Source: Pseudescherichia vulneris NBRC 102420
GTDB taxonomy: Bacteria > Pseudomonadota > Gammaproteobacteria > Enterobacterales > Enterobacteriaceae
DNA length: 64,000 nucleotides
Direction: 5' to 3'
Assembly: GCF_000759795.1 (NCBI RefSeq)
Contig: NZ_BBMZ01000025.1
Coordinates: forward strand, 1 to 64,000
The position numbers and the translations under genes were made by a program. The notes below the pieces were generated by a model that was not told the origin of the DNA, made no database searches, and worked only from the letters and a program-made list of their open reading frames with translations. Below, piece by piece: positions 49,812 to 59,339 of this stretch; within the stretch, counting starts at the first letter, position 1; each line of letters opens with the position of its first letter.

Positions 49812-50309
49812 ATGCGCATTGTTACCGCTGCCGTCATGGCCTCAACGCTGACGTTAACTACAGTTGGCCACGCAGCTGAAGGTGTAACAGGCGATAGCTG
49901 GCACGGCTCTGAAGAGCTTGCACCGCGTAGCACCCAGAGCCATATGTTTGACGGCATTAGTCTAACCGAGCAACAGCGCCAGCAACTGCGTGATTTGATG
50001 CAGCAGGCGAGGCACAAGCTGCCACCTGTTAATGTTAGCGAAATCGAGACGATGCACGACCTCGTGACCGCACAAAAATTTGATGAAAGCGCCGTACGCG
50101 CTCAGGCAGAAAAAATGGCGCAGGAGCAGGTTGCCCGCCAGGTCGAAATGGCCCGGGTTCGCAACCAGATGTATCACCTGCTCACGCCCGAGCAACAGGC
50201 GGTTTTACACGACAAGCACCAACAGCGGATTAACCAGCTGCGCGACGTTGCAAAAATGCAGCAGGATTCTCCACTAACGTTATCGAGTAGCAGTACCGGT
50301 AGTAAGTAG
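49812..50309 (+). CDS. cpxP: periplasmic Cpx inhibitor/adaptor CpxP
   Basis: The 165-residue precursor has a signal peptide of about 21 residues ([15 protein letters not shown], then VGHA) and two LTxxQ motifs ([18 protein letters not shown]) of the Spy/CpxP family. It dampens CpxA and delivers misfolded proteins to DegP. ATG 49812 is preferred over the GTG one codon upstream, as in E. coli. Confidence 0.97.
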   Translation: MRIVTAAVMASTLTLTTVGHAAEGVTGDSWHGSEELAPRSTQSHMFDGISLTEQQRQQLRDLMQQARHKLPPVNVSEIETMHDLVTAQKFDESAVRAQAEKMAQEQVARQVEMARVRNQMYHLLTPEQQAVLHDKHQQRINQLRDVAKMQQDSPLTLSSSSTGSK

Positions 50310-50343
50310 TAACCAGTAACAACCCTGTTTTCCTTGCCATAGA

Positions 50344-50386
50344 CACCATCCCTGTCTTCCCCCTCATGATGAGGGGGTTTTTTTTA
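50344..50386 (+). terminator. cpxP terminator (copy A of a duplicated segment)
   Basis: CCCCCTC-ATGAT-GAGGGGG is followed by TTTTTTTT. The whole 43-nt segment beginning CACCATCCCTG recurs in similar form at 51867-51904. The rest of the gap to 50514 contains a 15-codon frame (50464) and no recognisable gene. Confidence 0.88.
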
Positions 50387-50514
50387 TCAGTCACTTGTAA
50401 AAATTGCTTATAAATCAATCATCCGTGCAACAGCCATGAGCAGTTGCAAAAAGGATATCGCGTTATGTGGACCGATCCCGTAAAGCTAGATAGGTTATTT
50501 AAAGGGCTTTGATC

Positions 50515-50934
50515 TCAGTTGGTAAGAATTGAGTTTATGCCATGAATGAGCTCAGGAAAGTAGCTTTCATCAATGAGCATGCCACCTTCCAGAGTCCAAA
50601 GACTTAGCCTATTTGGCGTGATTTTGAAATTGAAACCAATAGCGTAAGCGTCTATTGCATGGTGAATATCGAATTGAAAGGTATTAACGCGAGGTGCATA
50701 GACTACAGGCGCCGGAGCCTGATTATTGGATAAGCAGTGCCAGAATTGGGTTAGCTTATCCCGGAGCTCCTCAAGATCAAAAAGGCTAAATTCACATTCG
50801 CACCCCAGGTTTACGCCCGAACCTTGTGCTTCCAACCAGCATATAATCAAATCCTGACGCCTGTCTTCCGGCTCTTCAACCCTTTCAACAAAGGAAAATC
50901 GGAAAAGTGCGTCATCGGTTTTTATCTCAAACAT
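50515..50934 (-). CDS. candidate immunity protein downstream of a toxin-like gene
   Basis: The 139-residue protein is soluble, with no signal peptide or membrane segment and an acidic composition. It starts 19 bp after the end of the toxin-like C-terminal fragment on the same strand, the usual toxin-then-immunity order. Segments such as FSLFDLEELRDKLTQFW and FQFDIHHAIDAYAIGFNFKIT suggest a compact alpha/beta fold. I do not recognise the exact family; the immunity role is inferred from position. Confidence 0.55.
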   Translation of the reverse strand: MFEIKTDDALFRFSFVERVEEPEDRRQDLIICWLEAQGSGVNLGCECEFSLFDLEELRDKLTQFWHCLSNNQAPAPVVYAPRVNTFQFDIHHAIDAYAIGFNFKITPNRLSLWTLEGGMLIDESYFPELIHGINSILTN

Positions 50935-50953
50935 AAACGTGACTCGCTGAGGC

Positions 50954-51634
50954 TTAATCGTAGTGAAAGTGCATTATTGTCCAGTCTTTTTCTCTGACAA
51001 GAACGTGAAGGCGGTAACGCTGATGGACATATTTTACCTGACCGCCAACAGTACGTTTAACTAACCGATACATTTCCGTCCGGTAAACAAATTGCCCGGC
51101 AATTTTTTGTGGGTCTGGACTTCTTGAACCATACCGGATTGTTTTTTCCATAATTTATAAAGGTACATAACGGCCAGGATCACTCATACGCATCGCAACT
51201 GTTTTTGTTACTTTCAGGTTCCGCGCCGACAGACCTGCTTTTAGCCGTCCACGTAAAAAACTTATCGTCGCATGGCTTAGTTTTGCAGAAAGGGCTGCAC
51301 GGCTACTGGCCTCAAAAAATGCGCGGCCAGTACGAAGTATACGGAACACGCCAAAAGCGATAAGGGCAATATCTATTGGATCAATCAAGGGGCTTTCTAG
51401 CGGAGCCTCTTCCATGCGCAAAAAGATACCGTCTGTATCGTATATTTGCCATAAACCGGGCGCTTGCAGGACCGAATAACCAATGCACATTCCCGTTTCT
51501 TCATCAAGGATAGGCTGGGAATTATGCGGTCTGTTACGTGGTGGTAACTCAAAAAACACACCATCCGGGAGACTCGAATGAATCGTTAAAAAATATCCAG
51601 GCTCTTCCTGCATGGTGGGGACGTATCCTGCCAC
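50954..51634 (-). pseudogene. polymorphic-toxin-like protein interrupted by an in-frame TAA
   Basis: Two frames in the same phase, 51634-51155 and 51151-50954, are separated only by TAA at 51157-51155 and one Ile codon. Read through, they give about 226 residues. An N-terminal region has a Pro/Asn-rich segment (PDGVFFELPPRNRPHNSQP), and the C-terminal domain begins near MSDPGRYVP and ends RLHVLVREKDWTIMHFHYD, resembling small RNase-type effector domains. The GTG at 51634 has AAAGGAGC at good spacing. It is probably a disrupted effector or orphan toxin; readthrough or a two-part product is possible. Confidence 0.6.
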
Positions 51635-51990
51635 GGGTTCGCTCCTTTGTATCAGTTGAAGAAAGATATGCTATCGGCCCTTTTTCTACTTGACCAGTCA
51701 CTACACTCTTTTCATGGTAATGGTTGTTAAAGCGCATAAACAGAAAAGAACGACATGGGGAAACGACCCTGCTTTTTTTGCAGAGCCATTTTGTCGAAGT
51801 GTAGTCAAAATAGAAGCAAAGTAGAATAAATGCTTTTCTTCCAGTGTGTTAAATGCAAAATATCTTCACCACCCCTGCATCTCCCTCATGATGAAGGGTT
51901 TTTTGACTGAAAATTATAAAATTTTTTCAAAATGCGTTGTTAGCTTTTGTCCATCTCTTAAAACGCACAATGATGTCAACAGGTTGCGCC
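51635..51990. other. AT-rich gap with second terminator-like copy (copy B)
   Basis: A 356-bp interval between the divergent toxin-like gene and the DUF1493-like gene. It contains CACCACCCCTGCATCTCCCTC at 51867-51887, then ATGATGAAGGGTTTTTT, a degenerate copy of the cpxP terminator segment at 50344. No other gene was supported; short frames on both strands lack ribosome-binding sites. Confidence 0.6.
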
Positions 51991-52353
51991 ATGAGACCGA
52001 TAATGCCAGACAAAGCGGCACAGGTAAGATATCTCATTAAAAAGCATTTCTGGGAGATGGCAGATGATACTTCCATCAGCACAGGAAGTAAGCGTGTACT
52101 GCCTGAAGATGCAACTGAATTTCTTGAAGAGTATAGAGATGCGCTGGGCGTAGATATGTCTGGCTTCAACTTCAACAGCTATTTTCCCAATGCAGGCATT
52201 CGTTTTCTGCCCAATGCCATACTTCCGCGCTATCTAAGAACAGATCATCACGTACCCGAACCACTCACTGTCAGCATGCTTATTGAGTCAGCCGAGGCTG
52301 GCCGCTGGTTGTTTTGTGATTCGGGTTCAGTAGATGGCGCGGCTATTTACTGA
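51991..52353 (+). CDS. DUF1493-like small protein
   Basis: The 120-residue acidic protein has the DUF1493 pattern: a helical start (KAAQVRYLIKKHFWEM), LPEDATEFLEEYRDALGVDMSGFNFNSYFP in the middle, and LTVSMLIESAEAGRWLF at the end. The function of the family is unknown; an acyl-carrier-like role has been suggested from similarity. The start is uncertain: ATG 51991 (CAGG upstream), 51970/51973 or 52003. It runs tail to tail into the next gene with a 7-bp overlap. Confidence 0.65.
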   Translation: MRPIMPDKAAQVRYLIKKHFWEMADDTSISTGSKRVLPEDATEFLEEYRDALGVDMSGFNFNSYFPNAGIRFLPNAILPRYLRTDHHVPEPLTVSMLIESAEAGRWLFCDSGSVDGAAIY

Positions 52354-52823
52354 TAAACCGTTTTAATGGCTTTAAACCAGCATGTATCTGCTGAGCTATC
52401 GCAATCGTAAAAACGCTCTGTGGTAGACAATGATTCAGGCGTCCAGTTAGCGTTGCCTTCAATTGTGACAATAAGATTGCTAAGCGTGTCCTCTTCTCCT
52501 TTACGGCTGTAGGCCAAATCGATCTCGTTGCCGTTTGCCAGTTCATAGGTACAGTTAACCAGCACGCCTTCCTTCACGCCCTCTTTAGCAAAATAGAGGC
52601 TGCTAACAAAGCGTTCTACGTTTTGTTGTCTATGTGGCTGAGAATTCCAGCTCCCCTCCCAGCCAGGCAGCGTCACTGGCGCGGTATAAATATGATTCGC
52701 ATAACTAATGCTTTCCGGGGTCGGACAGCTCATTTGGACGGGGTCAGATTGCTTGAGTGGCGAAGCAGAGGCAGCGGTAGCGATAAGCATTGCCGGTAAA
52801 AGAAAAAATGAAGATAGCTTCAT
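52347..52823 (-). CDS. secreted DUF3757-like protein
   Basis: The 158-residue precursor has a clear signal peptide (MKLSSFFLLPAMLIATAASA, then SPLK). The mature part has four Cys (CPTPESI, NCTYEL, YDCDSSADTCW) that could form two disulfides, and a YTAPVTLPGWEGSW segment typical of DUF3757-type periplasmic proteins. Function is unknown. AAGGAG precedes the start. Confidence 0.7.
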   Translation of the reverse strand: MKLSSFFLLPAMLIATAASASPLKQSDPVQMSCPTPESISYANHIYTAPVTLPGWEGSWNSQPHRQQNVERFVSSLYFAKEGVKEGVLVNCTYELANGNEIDLAYSRKGEEDTLSNLIVTIEGNANWTPESLSTTERFYDCDSSADTCWFKAIKTVYQ

Positions 52824-53023
52824 GTTGAACTCCTTAATTTTGTGCCTTGTTTTGTGAGATAGATGAAGAGCAAAATTAAGGTCAAGATTACAGAGGCTAG
52901 ATTTTTGTAATCATCTAAAAATAAACAATTATTTTCAAAAAATCGTCACTTTTCATGGCGCTTTTAGCGTAGTGCGGCAGGGTCATGCGTTATACTACCC
53001 GCTGTGTCCGGGCAGGAGTGCGT

Positions 53024-53905
53024 ATGAATCAAATGTATGGGCAGCTGGTGAGCCGGGCAGCTATTGCCGCGACGGTAATGGCCTCGTTGCTGCTGGTAAT
53101 TAAAATTTTTGCATGGTGGTACACCGGATCGGTGAGCGTGCTGGCGGCGCTGGTAGATTCGCTGGTGGATATTGCCGCCTCACTGACTAACCTGCTAGTG
53201 GTGCGCTACTCCCTCCAGCCGGCGGATGATGAGCATACTTTCGGACACGGCAAGGCTGAGTCGCTGGCGGCGCTGGCACAGAGCATGTTTATCTCCGGTT
53301 CGGCGCTGTTTCTCTTTTTAACCGGTATTCAGCACCTTGCTCGCCCCGAGCCAATGAACGCACCGCAGATCGGCATTATCGTGACGTTGGTTGCGCTGGT
53401 GTGTACTGTGATCCTCGTCACTTTTCAGCGTTGGGTGGTACGAAAAACGCAAAGCCAGGCCGTGCGCGCCGATATGCTTCATTATCAGTCTGATGTTATG
53501 ATGAATGGCGCTATTCTCATCGCGCTGGGCCTGTCGTGGTATGGCTGGCACCGGGCGGATGCGCTCTTTGCGTTGGGTATTGGAGCTTATATCCTCTACA
53601 GCGCGCTGCGTATGGGGTATGAAGCGGTTCAGTCGCTGCTGGATCGCGCGCTACCCGATGTGGAGCAACAGGAAATAATCGCTATCGTTACGCGTTGGCC
53701 GGGGGTCAGCGGAGCACACGATCTTCGCACGCGGCAGTCAGGGCCGACTCGCTTTATTCAGATTCACTTGGAAATGGACGACAATCTCCCGCTTGTTCAG
53801 GCGCATCTGGTGGCCGAGCAGGTTGAAGAGGCGATTTTGCGCCGTTTCCCGGGTTCCGATGTGATCATCCATCAGGACCCTTGTTCCGTAGTATCCCAAG
53901 GATGA
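53024..53905 (+). CDS. fieF: ferrous-iron and zinc efflux pump FieF
   Basis: The 293-residue cation-diffusion-facilitator protein has six helices, metal-site Asp residues in [12 protein letters not shown] and HYQSDVMMN, and a C-terminal cytoplasmic domain with [14 protein letters not shown]. It exports Fe2+/Zn2+ using the proton gradient. It is a few residues shorter at the C-terminus than E. coli. ATG 53024 is preferred; 52985 is only an in-frame extension. Confidence 0.96.
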   Translation: MNQMYGQLVSRAAIAATVMASLLLVIKIFAWWYTGSVSVLAALVDSLVDIAASLTNLLVVRYSLQPADDEHTFGHGKAESLAALAQSMFISGSALFLFLTGIQHLARPEPMNAPQIGIIVTLVALVCTVILVTFQRWVVRKTQSQAVRADMLHYQSDVMMNGAILIALGLSWYGWHRADALFALGIGAYILYSALRMGYEAVQSLLDRALPDVEQQEIIAIVTRWPGVSGAHDLRTRQSGPTRFIQIHLEMDDNLPLVQAHLVAEQVEEAILRRFPGSDVIIHQDPCSVVSQG

Positions 53906-54106
53906 ATTTCCTGGCGTAAGAACAGGTTACAAGGTGTAAAAAGGTGAAGCAGACCAGCATTTTGTGGGTAAATTACCGCCATTTGGTCTGACCTGAATCA
54001 ATTCAGCCAAGGGAGATTGATATACTATGCGCAGCATAGCCATTCACTCCCAGGGGCGTCGCTTCGGGCAAGAATTTATTTTGCATTCCTAAGTTCAGAG
54101 GTAGTC

Positions 54107-55069
54107 ATGATTAAGAAAATCGGTGTGTTGACAAGTGGCGGTGATGCGCCTGGCATGAACGCTGCAATTCGTGGCGTAGTCCGTGCAGCATTGACTGAAG
54201 GTCTGGAAGTTTGCGGCATTTACGACGGCTATCTTGGCCTGTATGAAGATCGCATGGTGCAGCTCGACCGCTACAGCGTCTCTGACATGATCAACCGTGG
54301 TGGTACGTTCCTCGGCTCTGCTCGCTTCCCGGAGTTCCGTGAAGAGCACATCCGTGCCGTGGCTATCGAAAACATGAAAAAACGCGGCATCGACGCGCTG
54401 GTGGTTATCGGCGGCGACGGCTCCTATATGGGGGCAAAGCGCCTGACCGAGATGGGCTTCCCCTGCATCGGCCTGCCGGGCACCATCGATAACGACGTTG
54501 CCGGGACCGACTACACCATCGGCTACTTCACCGCGCTGCATACCGTTGTAGAAGCGATTGACCGCCTGCGTGATACCTCCTCTTCCCACCAGCGTATCTC
54601 CATCGTTGAAGTGATGGGCCGCTACTGTGGCGATCTGACCCTGGCGGCGGCTATTGCCGGCGGCTGCGAGTTTATCGTCCTGCCGGAAGTTGAGTTTAAC
54701 CGTGAAGATCTGGTGAACGAAATCAAGGCCGGGATCGCGAAGGGTAAAAAGCATGCCATCGTTGCGATTACCGAGCACATCTGCGATATCGACGAGCTGG
54801 CGAAGTACATTGAATCTGAGACCCAGCGTGAAACCCGCGCGACCGTTCTCGGCCATATCCAGCGCGGTGGCTCTCCGGTTCCTTACGACCGTATTCTGGC
54901 TTCCCGTATGGGTGCGTACGCCATTGAACTGCTGCTGCAGGGCTACGGTGGCCGCTGCGTCGGTATTCAGAACGAGAAGATGGTGCACCATGACATCATT
55001 GACGCTATCGAAAATATGAAGCGTCCGTTCAAAGGCGACTGGCTGGATTGCGCTAAGAAACTCTACTAA
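54107..55069 (+). CDS. pfkA: 6-phosphofructokinase I
   Basis: The 320-residue enzyme phosphorylates fructose 6-phosphate. The ATP loop is [14 protein letters not shown], then GGDGSYMGA, and the catalytic [10 protein letters not shown] contains the general base Asp. It is allosterically controlled by ADP and PEP in E. coli. An upstream in-frame start at 54017 was rejected; GAGGTAGTC precedes ATG 54107. Confidence 0.98.
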   Translation: MIKKIGVLTSGGDAPGMNAAIRGVVRAALTEGLEVCGIYDGYLGLYEDRMVQLDRYSVSDMINRGGTFLGSARFPEFREEHIRAVAIENMKKRGIDALVVIGGDGSYMGAKRLTEMGFPCIGLPGTIDNDVAGTDYTIGYFTALHTVVEAIDRLRDTSSSHQRISIVEVMGRYCGDLTLAAAIAGGCEFIVLPEVEFNREDLVNEIKAGIAKGKKHAIVAITEHICDIDELAKYIESETQRETRATVLGHIQRGGSPVPYDRILASRMGAYAIELLLQGYGGRCVGIQNEKMVHHDIIDAIENMKRPFKGDWLDCAKKLY

Positions 55070-55078
55070 CAGTAATTT

Positions 55079-55160
55079 TCGCCGGGTAGCGGCTGCGCCT
55101 TACCCGGCCCACAGCACCATCCCGTAGGCCCGGTAAGCGTAGCGCCACCGGGCTTTTTTT
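55079..55160. repeat. BIME with terminator after pfkA
   Basis: GCCGGGTAGCGGCTGCGCCTTACCCGGC is followed by GTAGGCCCGGTAAGCGTAGCGCCACCGGGC plus TTTTTTT, two REP units of which the second (55128-55160) ends as a rho-independent terminator. Confidence 0.82.
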
Positions 55161-55282
55161 CGCCTCACCCCATCTTTATTCCCCTACGTTATAGCCAATC
55201 TTTTTTTATTCTTTAATCATTGATTCGCTTTCTGGCACGCTGAGTTCATCACAACACAATTCAACATATAAGCGAGTGAGCG

Positions 55283-56272
55283 ATGAACAAATGGGGTGTA
55301 GGGTTAACGTTGCTGCTGGCCTCCGGCAGCGTTCTGGCAAAGGACATTCAGCTTTTAAACGTCTCATACGATCCAACGCGTGAGCTGTATGAGCAGTATA
55401 ACAAGGCGTTTAGCGCGCACTGGAAGCAGGAAACCGGTGATAACGTCACTATCCGCCAGTCGCACGGCGGCTCAGGTAAGCAGGCGACCTCCGTTATCAA
55501 CGGTATTGAAGCCGACGTGGTGACGCTGGCGCTGGCCTATGACGTTGATGCTATTGCCGAGCGTGGACGCATCGATAAAAACTGGATCAAGCGCCTGCCG
55601 GATAACTCCGCGCCCTATACATCGACCATCGTTTTCCTGGTGCGTAAAGGCAACCCGAAACAGATCCACGACTGGAACGATCTCATTAAGCCTGGCGTCT
55701 CGGTGATCACGCCGAACCCGAAAAGCTCCGGCGGCGCACGCTGGAACTATCTGGCGGCGTGGGGCTATGCTCTGCACCACAACAACAATGACCAGGCTAA
55801 AGCGCAAGACTTCGTGAAGGCGCTGTTCAAGAACGTAGAAGTGCTGGACTCCGGCGCACGCGGCGCGACCAACACCTTCGTTGAGCGCGGCATCGGTGAC
55901 GTACTGATCGCCTGGGAGAACGAGGCGCTGCTGGCGACCAACGAGCTGGGCAAAGACAAGTTTGAAATTGTCACCCCGAGCGAATCTATCCTCGCCGAGC
56001 CGACCGTCTCCGTGGTCGACAAAGTGGTTGATAAGAAAGAGACCAAAACCGTGGCCGAAGCCTATCTGAAGTATCTCTACTCGCCGGAAGGGCAGGAGAT
56101 AGCCGCGAAAAACTTCTATCGTCCACGTAACCCGGACGTAGCGAAGAAATATGACAGCGAGTTCCCGAAACTGAAGCTGTTTACCATTGATGAAGAGTTT
56201 GGTGGCTGGACAAAAGCCCAGAAAGAGCACTTCTCCAACGGTGGTACCTTCGACCAAATCAGCAAGCGTTAA
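55283..56272 (+). CDS. sbp: periplasmic sulfate-binding protein Sbp
   Basis: The 329-residue precursor has a 19-residue signal peptide (ending SVLA before [16 protein letters not shown]) and is nearly identical to E. coli Sbp, including [12 protein letters not shown] and [12 protein letters not shown] at the sulfate site. It feeds sulfate and thiosulfate to CysTWA. It ends with its own terminator. Confidence 0.97.
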   Translation: MNKWGVGLTLLLASGSVLAKDIQLLNVSYDPTRELYEQYNKAFSAHWKQETGDNVTIRQSHGGSGKQATSVINGIEADVVTLALAYDVDAIAERGRIDKNWIKRLPDNSAPYTSTIVFLVRKGNPKQIHDWNDLIKPGVSVITPNPKSSGGARWNYLAAWGYALHHNNNDQAKAQDFVKALFKNVEVLDSGARGATNTFVERGIGDVLIAWENEALLATNELGKDKFEIVTPSESILAEPTVSVVDKVVDKKETKTVAEAYLKYLYSPEGQEIAAKNFYRPRNPDVAKKYDSEFPKLKLFTIDEEFGGWTKAQKEHFSNGGTFDQISKR

Positions 56273-56276
56273 GCGT

Positions 56277-56302
56277 AACGGCCCTGCGGGGCCGTTTTTT
56301 TT
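56277..56302 (+). terminator. terminator after sbp
   Basis: AACGGCCC-TGCG-GGGCCGTT is followed by TTTTTT, a few bases after the stop. Confidence 0.92.
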
Positions 56303-56375
56303 GCCCCACCATTAATGGCGTTTACTGAACCTGCCTGTCGCCGTAGACTCGGTGAAAAAATAGCAGGAGACAGGT

Positions 56376-57680
56376 ATGTCACTCTGGTTTACGCACCCTC
56401 TGTTCCTTCCCTCACTGATTATCGGCGTCACCATCGTGCTGTGGGCGACCTCCCTGCTGCCGGAGTTTATTACCGCGCTGCTCTTTTTTGCCGCCGCCAT
56501 GGTGAGCAAAATCGCGCCGGCGGACGTTATCTTTGGCGGCTTTGCCTCATCGGCATTCTGGCTGGTCTTTAGCGGCTTTGTGCTGGGCGTGGCGATCCGT
56601 AAAACCGGGCTGGCGGACCGGGCGGCGAGGGCCATCTCGGCAAGGCTGACCGATTCGTGGCTATTGATGGTGGGCAGCGTGGTGCTGTTGAGCTACGCCC
56701 TGGCGTTTGTCATGCCGTCTAACATGGGACGCATCGCCTTGTTGATGCCCATCGTTGCCGCAATGGCGGCGCGAGCCGGGATCCACGAGGGATCGCGGGC
56801 ATGGTTTGGCCTGGCGCTGGCGGTGGGCTTTGGCACTTTCCAGCTTTCCGCCACCATTCTGCCCGCTAACGTGCCGAATCTGGTGATGAGCGGCGCGGCA
56901 GAAGGGGCGTTTGGTATCCATCTCAACTATGTTCCCTATCTGCTGCTGCACACGCCGGTGCTGGGTATTTTAAAGGGGCTGATCCTGATTGCGCTTATCT
57001 GCTGGCTCTTTCCCGGCAAGCCCCATGCGCTGCGCGATCTTGAACCTGCTACGCCGATGAGCCGGGACGAGAAGCGGCTCGCCTGGATGCTGGCGGTGGT
57101 ACTCATTCTGTGGGTGACGGAGAGCTGGCACGGTATTGGCCCGGCCTGGACCGGTCTGGCGGCGGCCTGCGTTACGCTGCTGCCGCGTATCGGTTTTATT
57201 AACGGCGAGGAGTTCGCTACCGGGGTGAACATCCGCACCTGCATCTACGTGGCGGGAATTCTGGGCCTGGCGATCACAGTGACGCAAACCGGTATTGGCC
57301 GCGCAGTAGGGGATGCGTTGCTGCACGTTATGCCGCTGGATCCACAAAACCCGTTCACCAGCTTTGCGGCCCTGACCGGCATTACCACCGCGCTTAACTT
57401 TATCATGACCGCCAACGGCGTTCCGGCGCTCTATACCAGCCTGGCGCAAAGCTTTTCTGATGCCACTGGTTTCCCGCTGCTGTCGACGATTATGATTCAG
57501 GTGCTGGGTTACTCGACGCCGCTGCTACCGTACCAGGCTTCACCGATCGTGGTGGCGATGGCGTTAGGCAAGGTGCCTGCGCGGGCGGGGATGCTGCTCT
57601 GTCTGGCGCTGGCGGTCGCGACGTATCTGGTGCTGCTGCCGCTGGACTATCTGTGGTATCAGGTATTGGGACAGCTGTAA
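56376..57680 (+). CDS. SLC13/DASS-family permease
   Basis: The 434-residue polytopic protein has about 11 to 12 hydrophobic helices and the SLC13-type pattern (LVMSGAAEGAFGIHL; FIMTANGVPALYTSL; YQASPIVVAMALG). Family members carry sulfate or di-/tricarboxylates with Na+ or H+. The cdh gene of K-12 occupies this place between sbp and tpiA. Position after sbp makes sulfate a possible substrate, but the gene has its own leader and sbp is terminated. Confidence 0.8.
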   Translation: MSLWFTHPLFLPSLIIGVTIVLWATSLLPEFITALLFFAAAMVSKIAPADVIFGGFASSAFWLVFSGFVLGVAIRKTGLADRAARAISARLTDSWLLMVGSVVLLSYALAFVMPSNMGRIALLMPIVAAMAARAGIHEGSRAWFGLALAVGFGTFQLSATILPANVPNLVMSGAAEGAFGIHLNYVPYLLLHTPVLGILKGLILIALICWLFPGKPHALRDLEPATPMSRDEKRLAWMLAVVLILWVTESWHGIGPAWTGLAAACVTLLPRIGFINGEEFATGVNIRTCIYVAGILGLAITVTQTGIGRAVGDALLHVMPLDPQNPFTSFAALTGITTALNFIMTANGVPALYTSLAQSFSDATGFPLLSTIMIQVLGYSTPLLPYQASPIVVAMALGKVPARAGMLLCLALAVATYLVLLPLDYLWYQVLGQL

Positions 57681-57757
57681 AAAAGCCCGGTGGCGCTTAC
57701 GCTTACCGGGCCTGCATTACCGTAGGGCGGGTTAGCGTAGCGCCACCCGCCGTTACA
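57681..57757. repeat. BIME between the SLC13 gene and tpiA
   Basis: AGCCCGGTGGCGCTTACGCTTACCGGGCCTGC is followed by GTAGGGCGGGTTAGCGTAGCGCCACCCGCC, two REP units between convergent genes. Confidence 0.8.
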
Positions 57758-57764
57758 ATATCAA

Positions 57765-58532
57765 TTACGCCTGCTTAGCCGCTTCCGCTGCTTTCACAAT
57801 CACTGCGAACGCGTCAGCTTTCAGGGAAGCACCGCCAACCAGCGCGCCGTCGATATCCGGCTGGGTGAACAGTTCAGCTGCGTTAGAGGCGTTAACCGAG
57901 CCGCCGTACTGAATGATGACCTGCTCAGCCACTTTCGCGTCAGCTTTCGCAATGTGGTCACGGATAAACTTATGTACCGCCTGCGCCTGCGCCGGGGTCG
58001 CTGATTTGCCGGTACCGATAGCCCATACCGGTTCGTAGGCAATGACTACGCCTTCGAACGCGGCTGCGCCCTGGGTTTTCAGCACGGCGTCGATCTGACG
58101 GGCGCACACTTCTTCGGTTTTACCCGCTTCGTTCTCTTCTTCGGTTTCACCGATGCACAGAACCGGGATCAGGCCCTGCTCTTTCAGCACGGCGAATTTT
58201 TTCGCAATCAGCTCGTCAGACTCTGCGTGGTAGGTGCGACGCTCAGAGTGACCGATAATGATGTACTGTGCGCCAACGTCTTTCAGCATCTCAGCGGAGG
58301 TTTCACCGGTGAAGGCACCGGAGAGGTTCACGTCAACGTTCTGCGCGCCGAGGATAATGTGGCTGCCCGCTGCGGCCTGTTTCGCCAGATCCAGATACAT
58401 TGCCGGCGGTGCGATTGCTACGCCGCAGCCAGTAACGCCAGCCAGTTCTTTACGCAGGTTAGCTACCAGCTCGTTTACCATGTGGCGGCTGCCGTTCAGT
58501 TTCCAGTTACCCATCACTAAAGGATGTCGCAT
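57765..58532 (-). CDS. tpiA: triosephosphate isomerase
   Basis: The 255-residue TIM-barrel enzyme has catalytic residues in NWKLNG, IGHSERR and [11 protein letters not shown]. It interconverts DHAP and glyceraldehyde 3-phosphate, serving glycolysis, glycerol use and the rhamnose-derived DHAP of this window. Confidence 0.99.
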   Translation of the reverse strand: MRHPLVMGNWKLNGSRHMVNELVANLRKELAGVTGCGVAIAPPAMYLDLAKQAAAGSHIILGAQNVDVNLSGAFTGETSAEMLKDVGAQYIIIGHSERRTYHAESDELIAKKFAVLKEQGLIPVLCIGETEEENEAGKTEEVCARQIDAVLKTQGAAAFEGVVIAYEPVWAIGTGKSATPAQAQAVHKFIRDHIAKADAKVAEQVIIQYGGSVNASNAAELFTQPDIDGALVGGASLKADAFAVIVKAAEAAKQA

Positions 58533-58641
58533 TTTTATTCTCCACGCTTTGTCAGCGAATCAAGGAATATGGCTGCCGTTTACAGGCAGCATGGTTGTCA
58601 AACAGTATAGAGATTCATCCCTGCAAAGGCTTTGCTTTTTA

Positions 58642-59229
58642 TCATTTATTGTTACCTTCAGCACTATCAGATAGCGTCAGCTTAATCGGTTCAACAGCGA
58701 AGGTCAGCCCTTTTTCACCGTTATCTGCTGCAACATAGCGCAACGCGCCCTCGGTCTCGGCATACCAGGCTTTGCCTTTGCCTCTGTTCAGCAGCTTCTG
58801 CAGCTTTTGCAGGCTGTTGGCTTTGCTCAGCTGTGGTGAAAAGGCGCGTAATACCGCCGCCATATACTCCTGCGCTTTGGCTTTTGACGCCTTCTGCTCC
58901 GGCCCCTGAACGGGCAGCCAGGTGATTTGCATCGACTTGATCTTCAGCGTGCCGCGCTCAAGGGCCGTAGAGGCGTAGAGCGACTCATTGATTTTGCTGG
59001 CGGCCCGCGTCAGGTTCGCCCGATCGTTGCGCGATTCAATGGCGCGAAACTCGTTGAGCGCCAGCCCAGGGTTATCGGCGTTGAACTTCTCCCTGAACTG
59101 ACTAATAGATTGATCGAAGGTTGGCGCACCCGCCAGCAGATAGGGGGCCGTGGCCGCCTGGGGAACCTCTACCGCCAGTGCAGGCAGGCAAAACGCCAGC
59201 CAGGCCAGCAATACGCTCCATCTTTTCAT
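58642..59229 (-). CDS. yiiQ: DUF1454 secreted protein YiiQ
   Basis: The 195-residue precursor has a signal peptide (MKRWSVLLAWLAFCLPALA, then VEV). The rest is a charged, mainly helical DUF1454 domain similar to E. coli YiiQ. Predicted periplasmic; function unknown. It is divergent from yiiR. Confidence 0.92.
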   Translation of the reverse strand: MKRWSVLLAWLAFCLPALAVEVPQAATAPYLLAGAPTFDQSISQFREKFNADNPGLALNEFRAIESRNDRANLTRAASKINESLYASTALERGTLKIKSMQITWLPVQGPEQKASKAKAQEYMAAVLRAFSPQLSKANSLQKLQKLLNRGKGKAWYAETEGALRYVAADNGEKGLTFAVEPIKLTLSDSAEGNNK

Positions 59230-59339
59230 GATCTCTCCCTCTGTTTAGCTATCCCGATTAAAACGATAACCGTCTGGCTTGTCAAAAGCTGACCCGACTA
59301 AGGTAAACTACGCAGCACTACGATTATAAGGAACCTTAC

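Noticed and set aside
51549-51737. A 62-codon minus-strand frame upstream of the toxin-like gene
   Set aside because: It overlaps the toxin-like frame in another phase, and the GTG with AAAGGAGC at 51634 is a better start for that gene.
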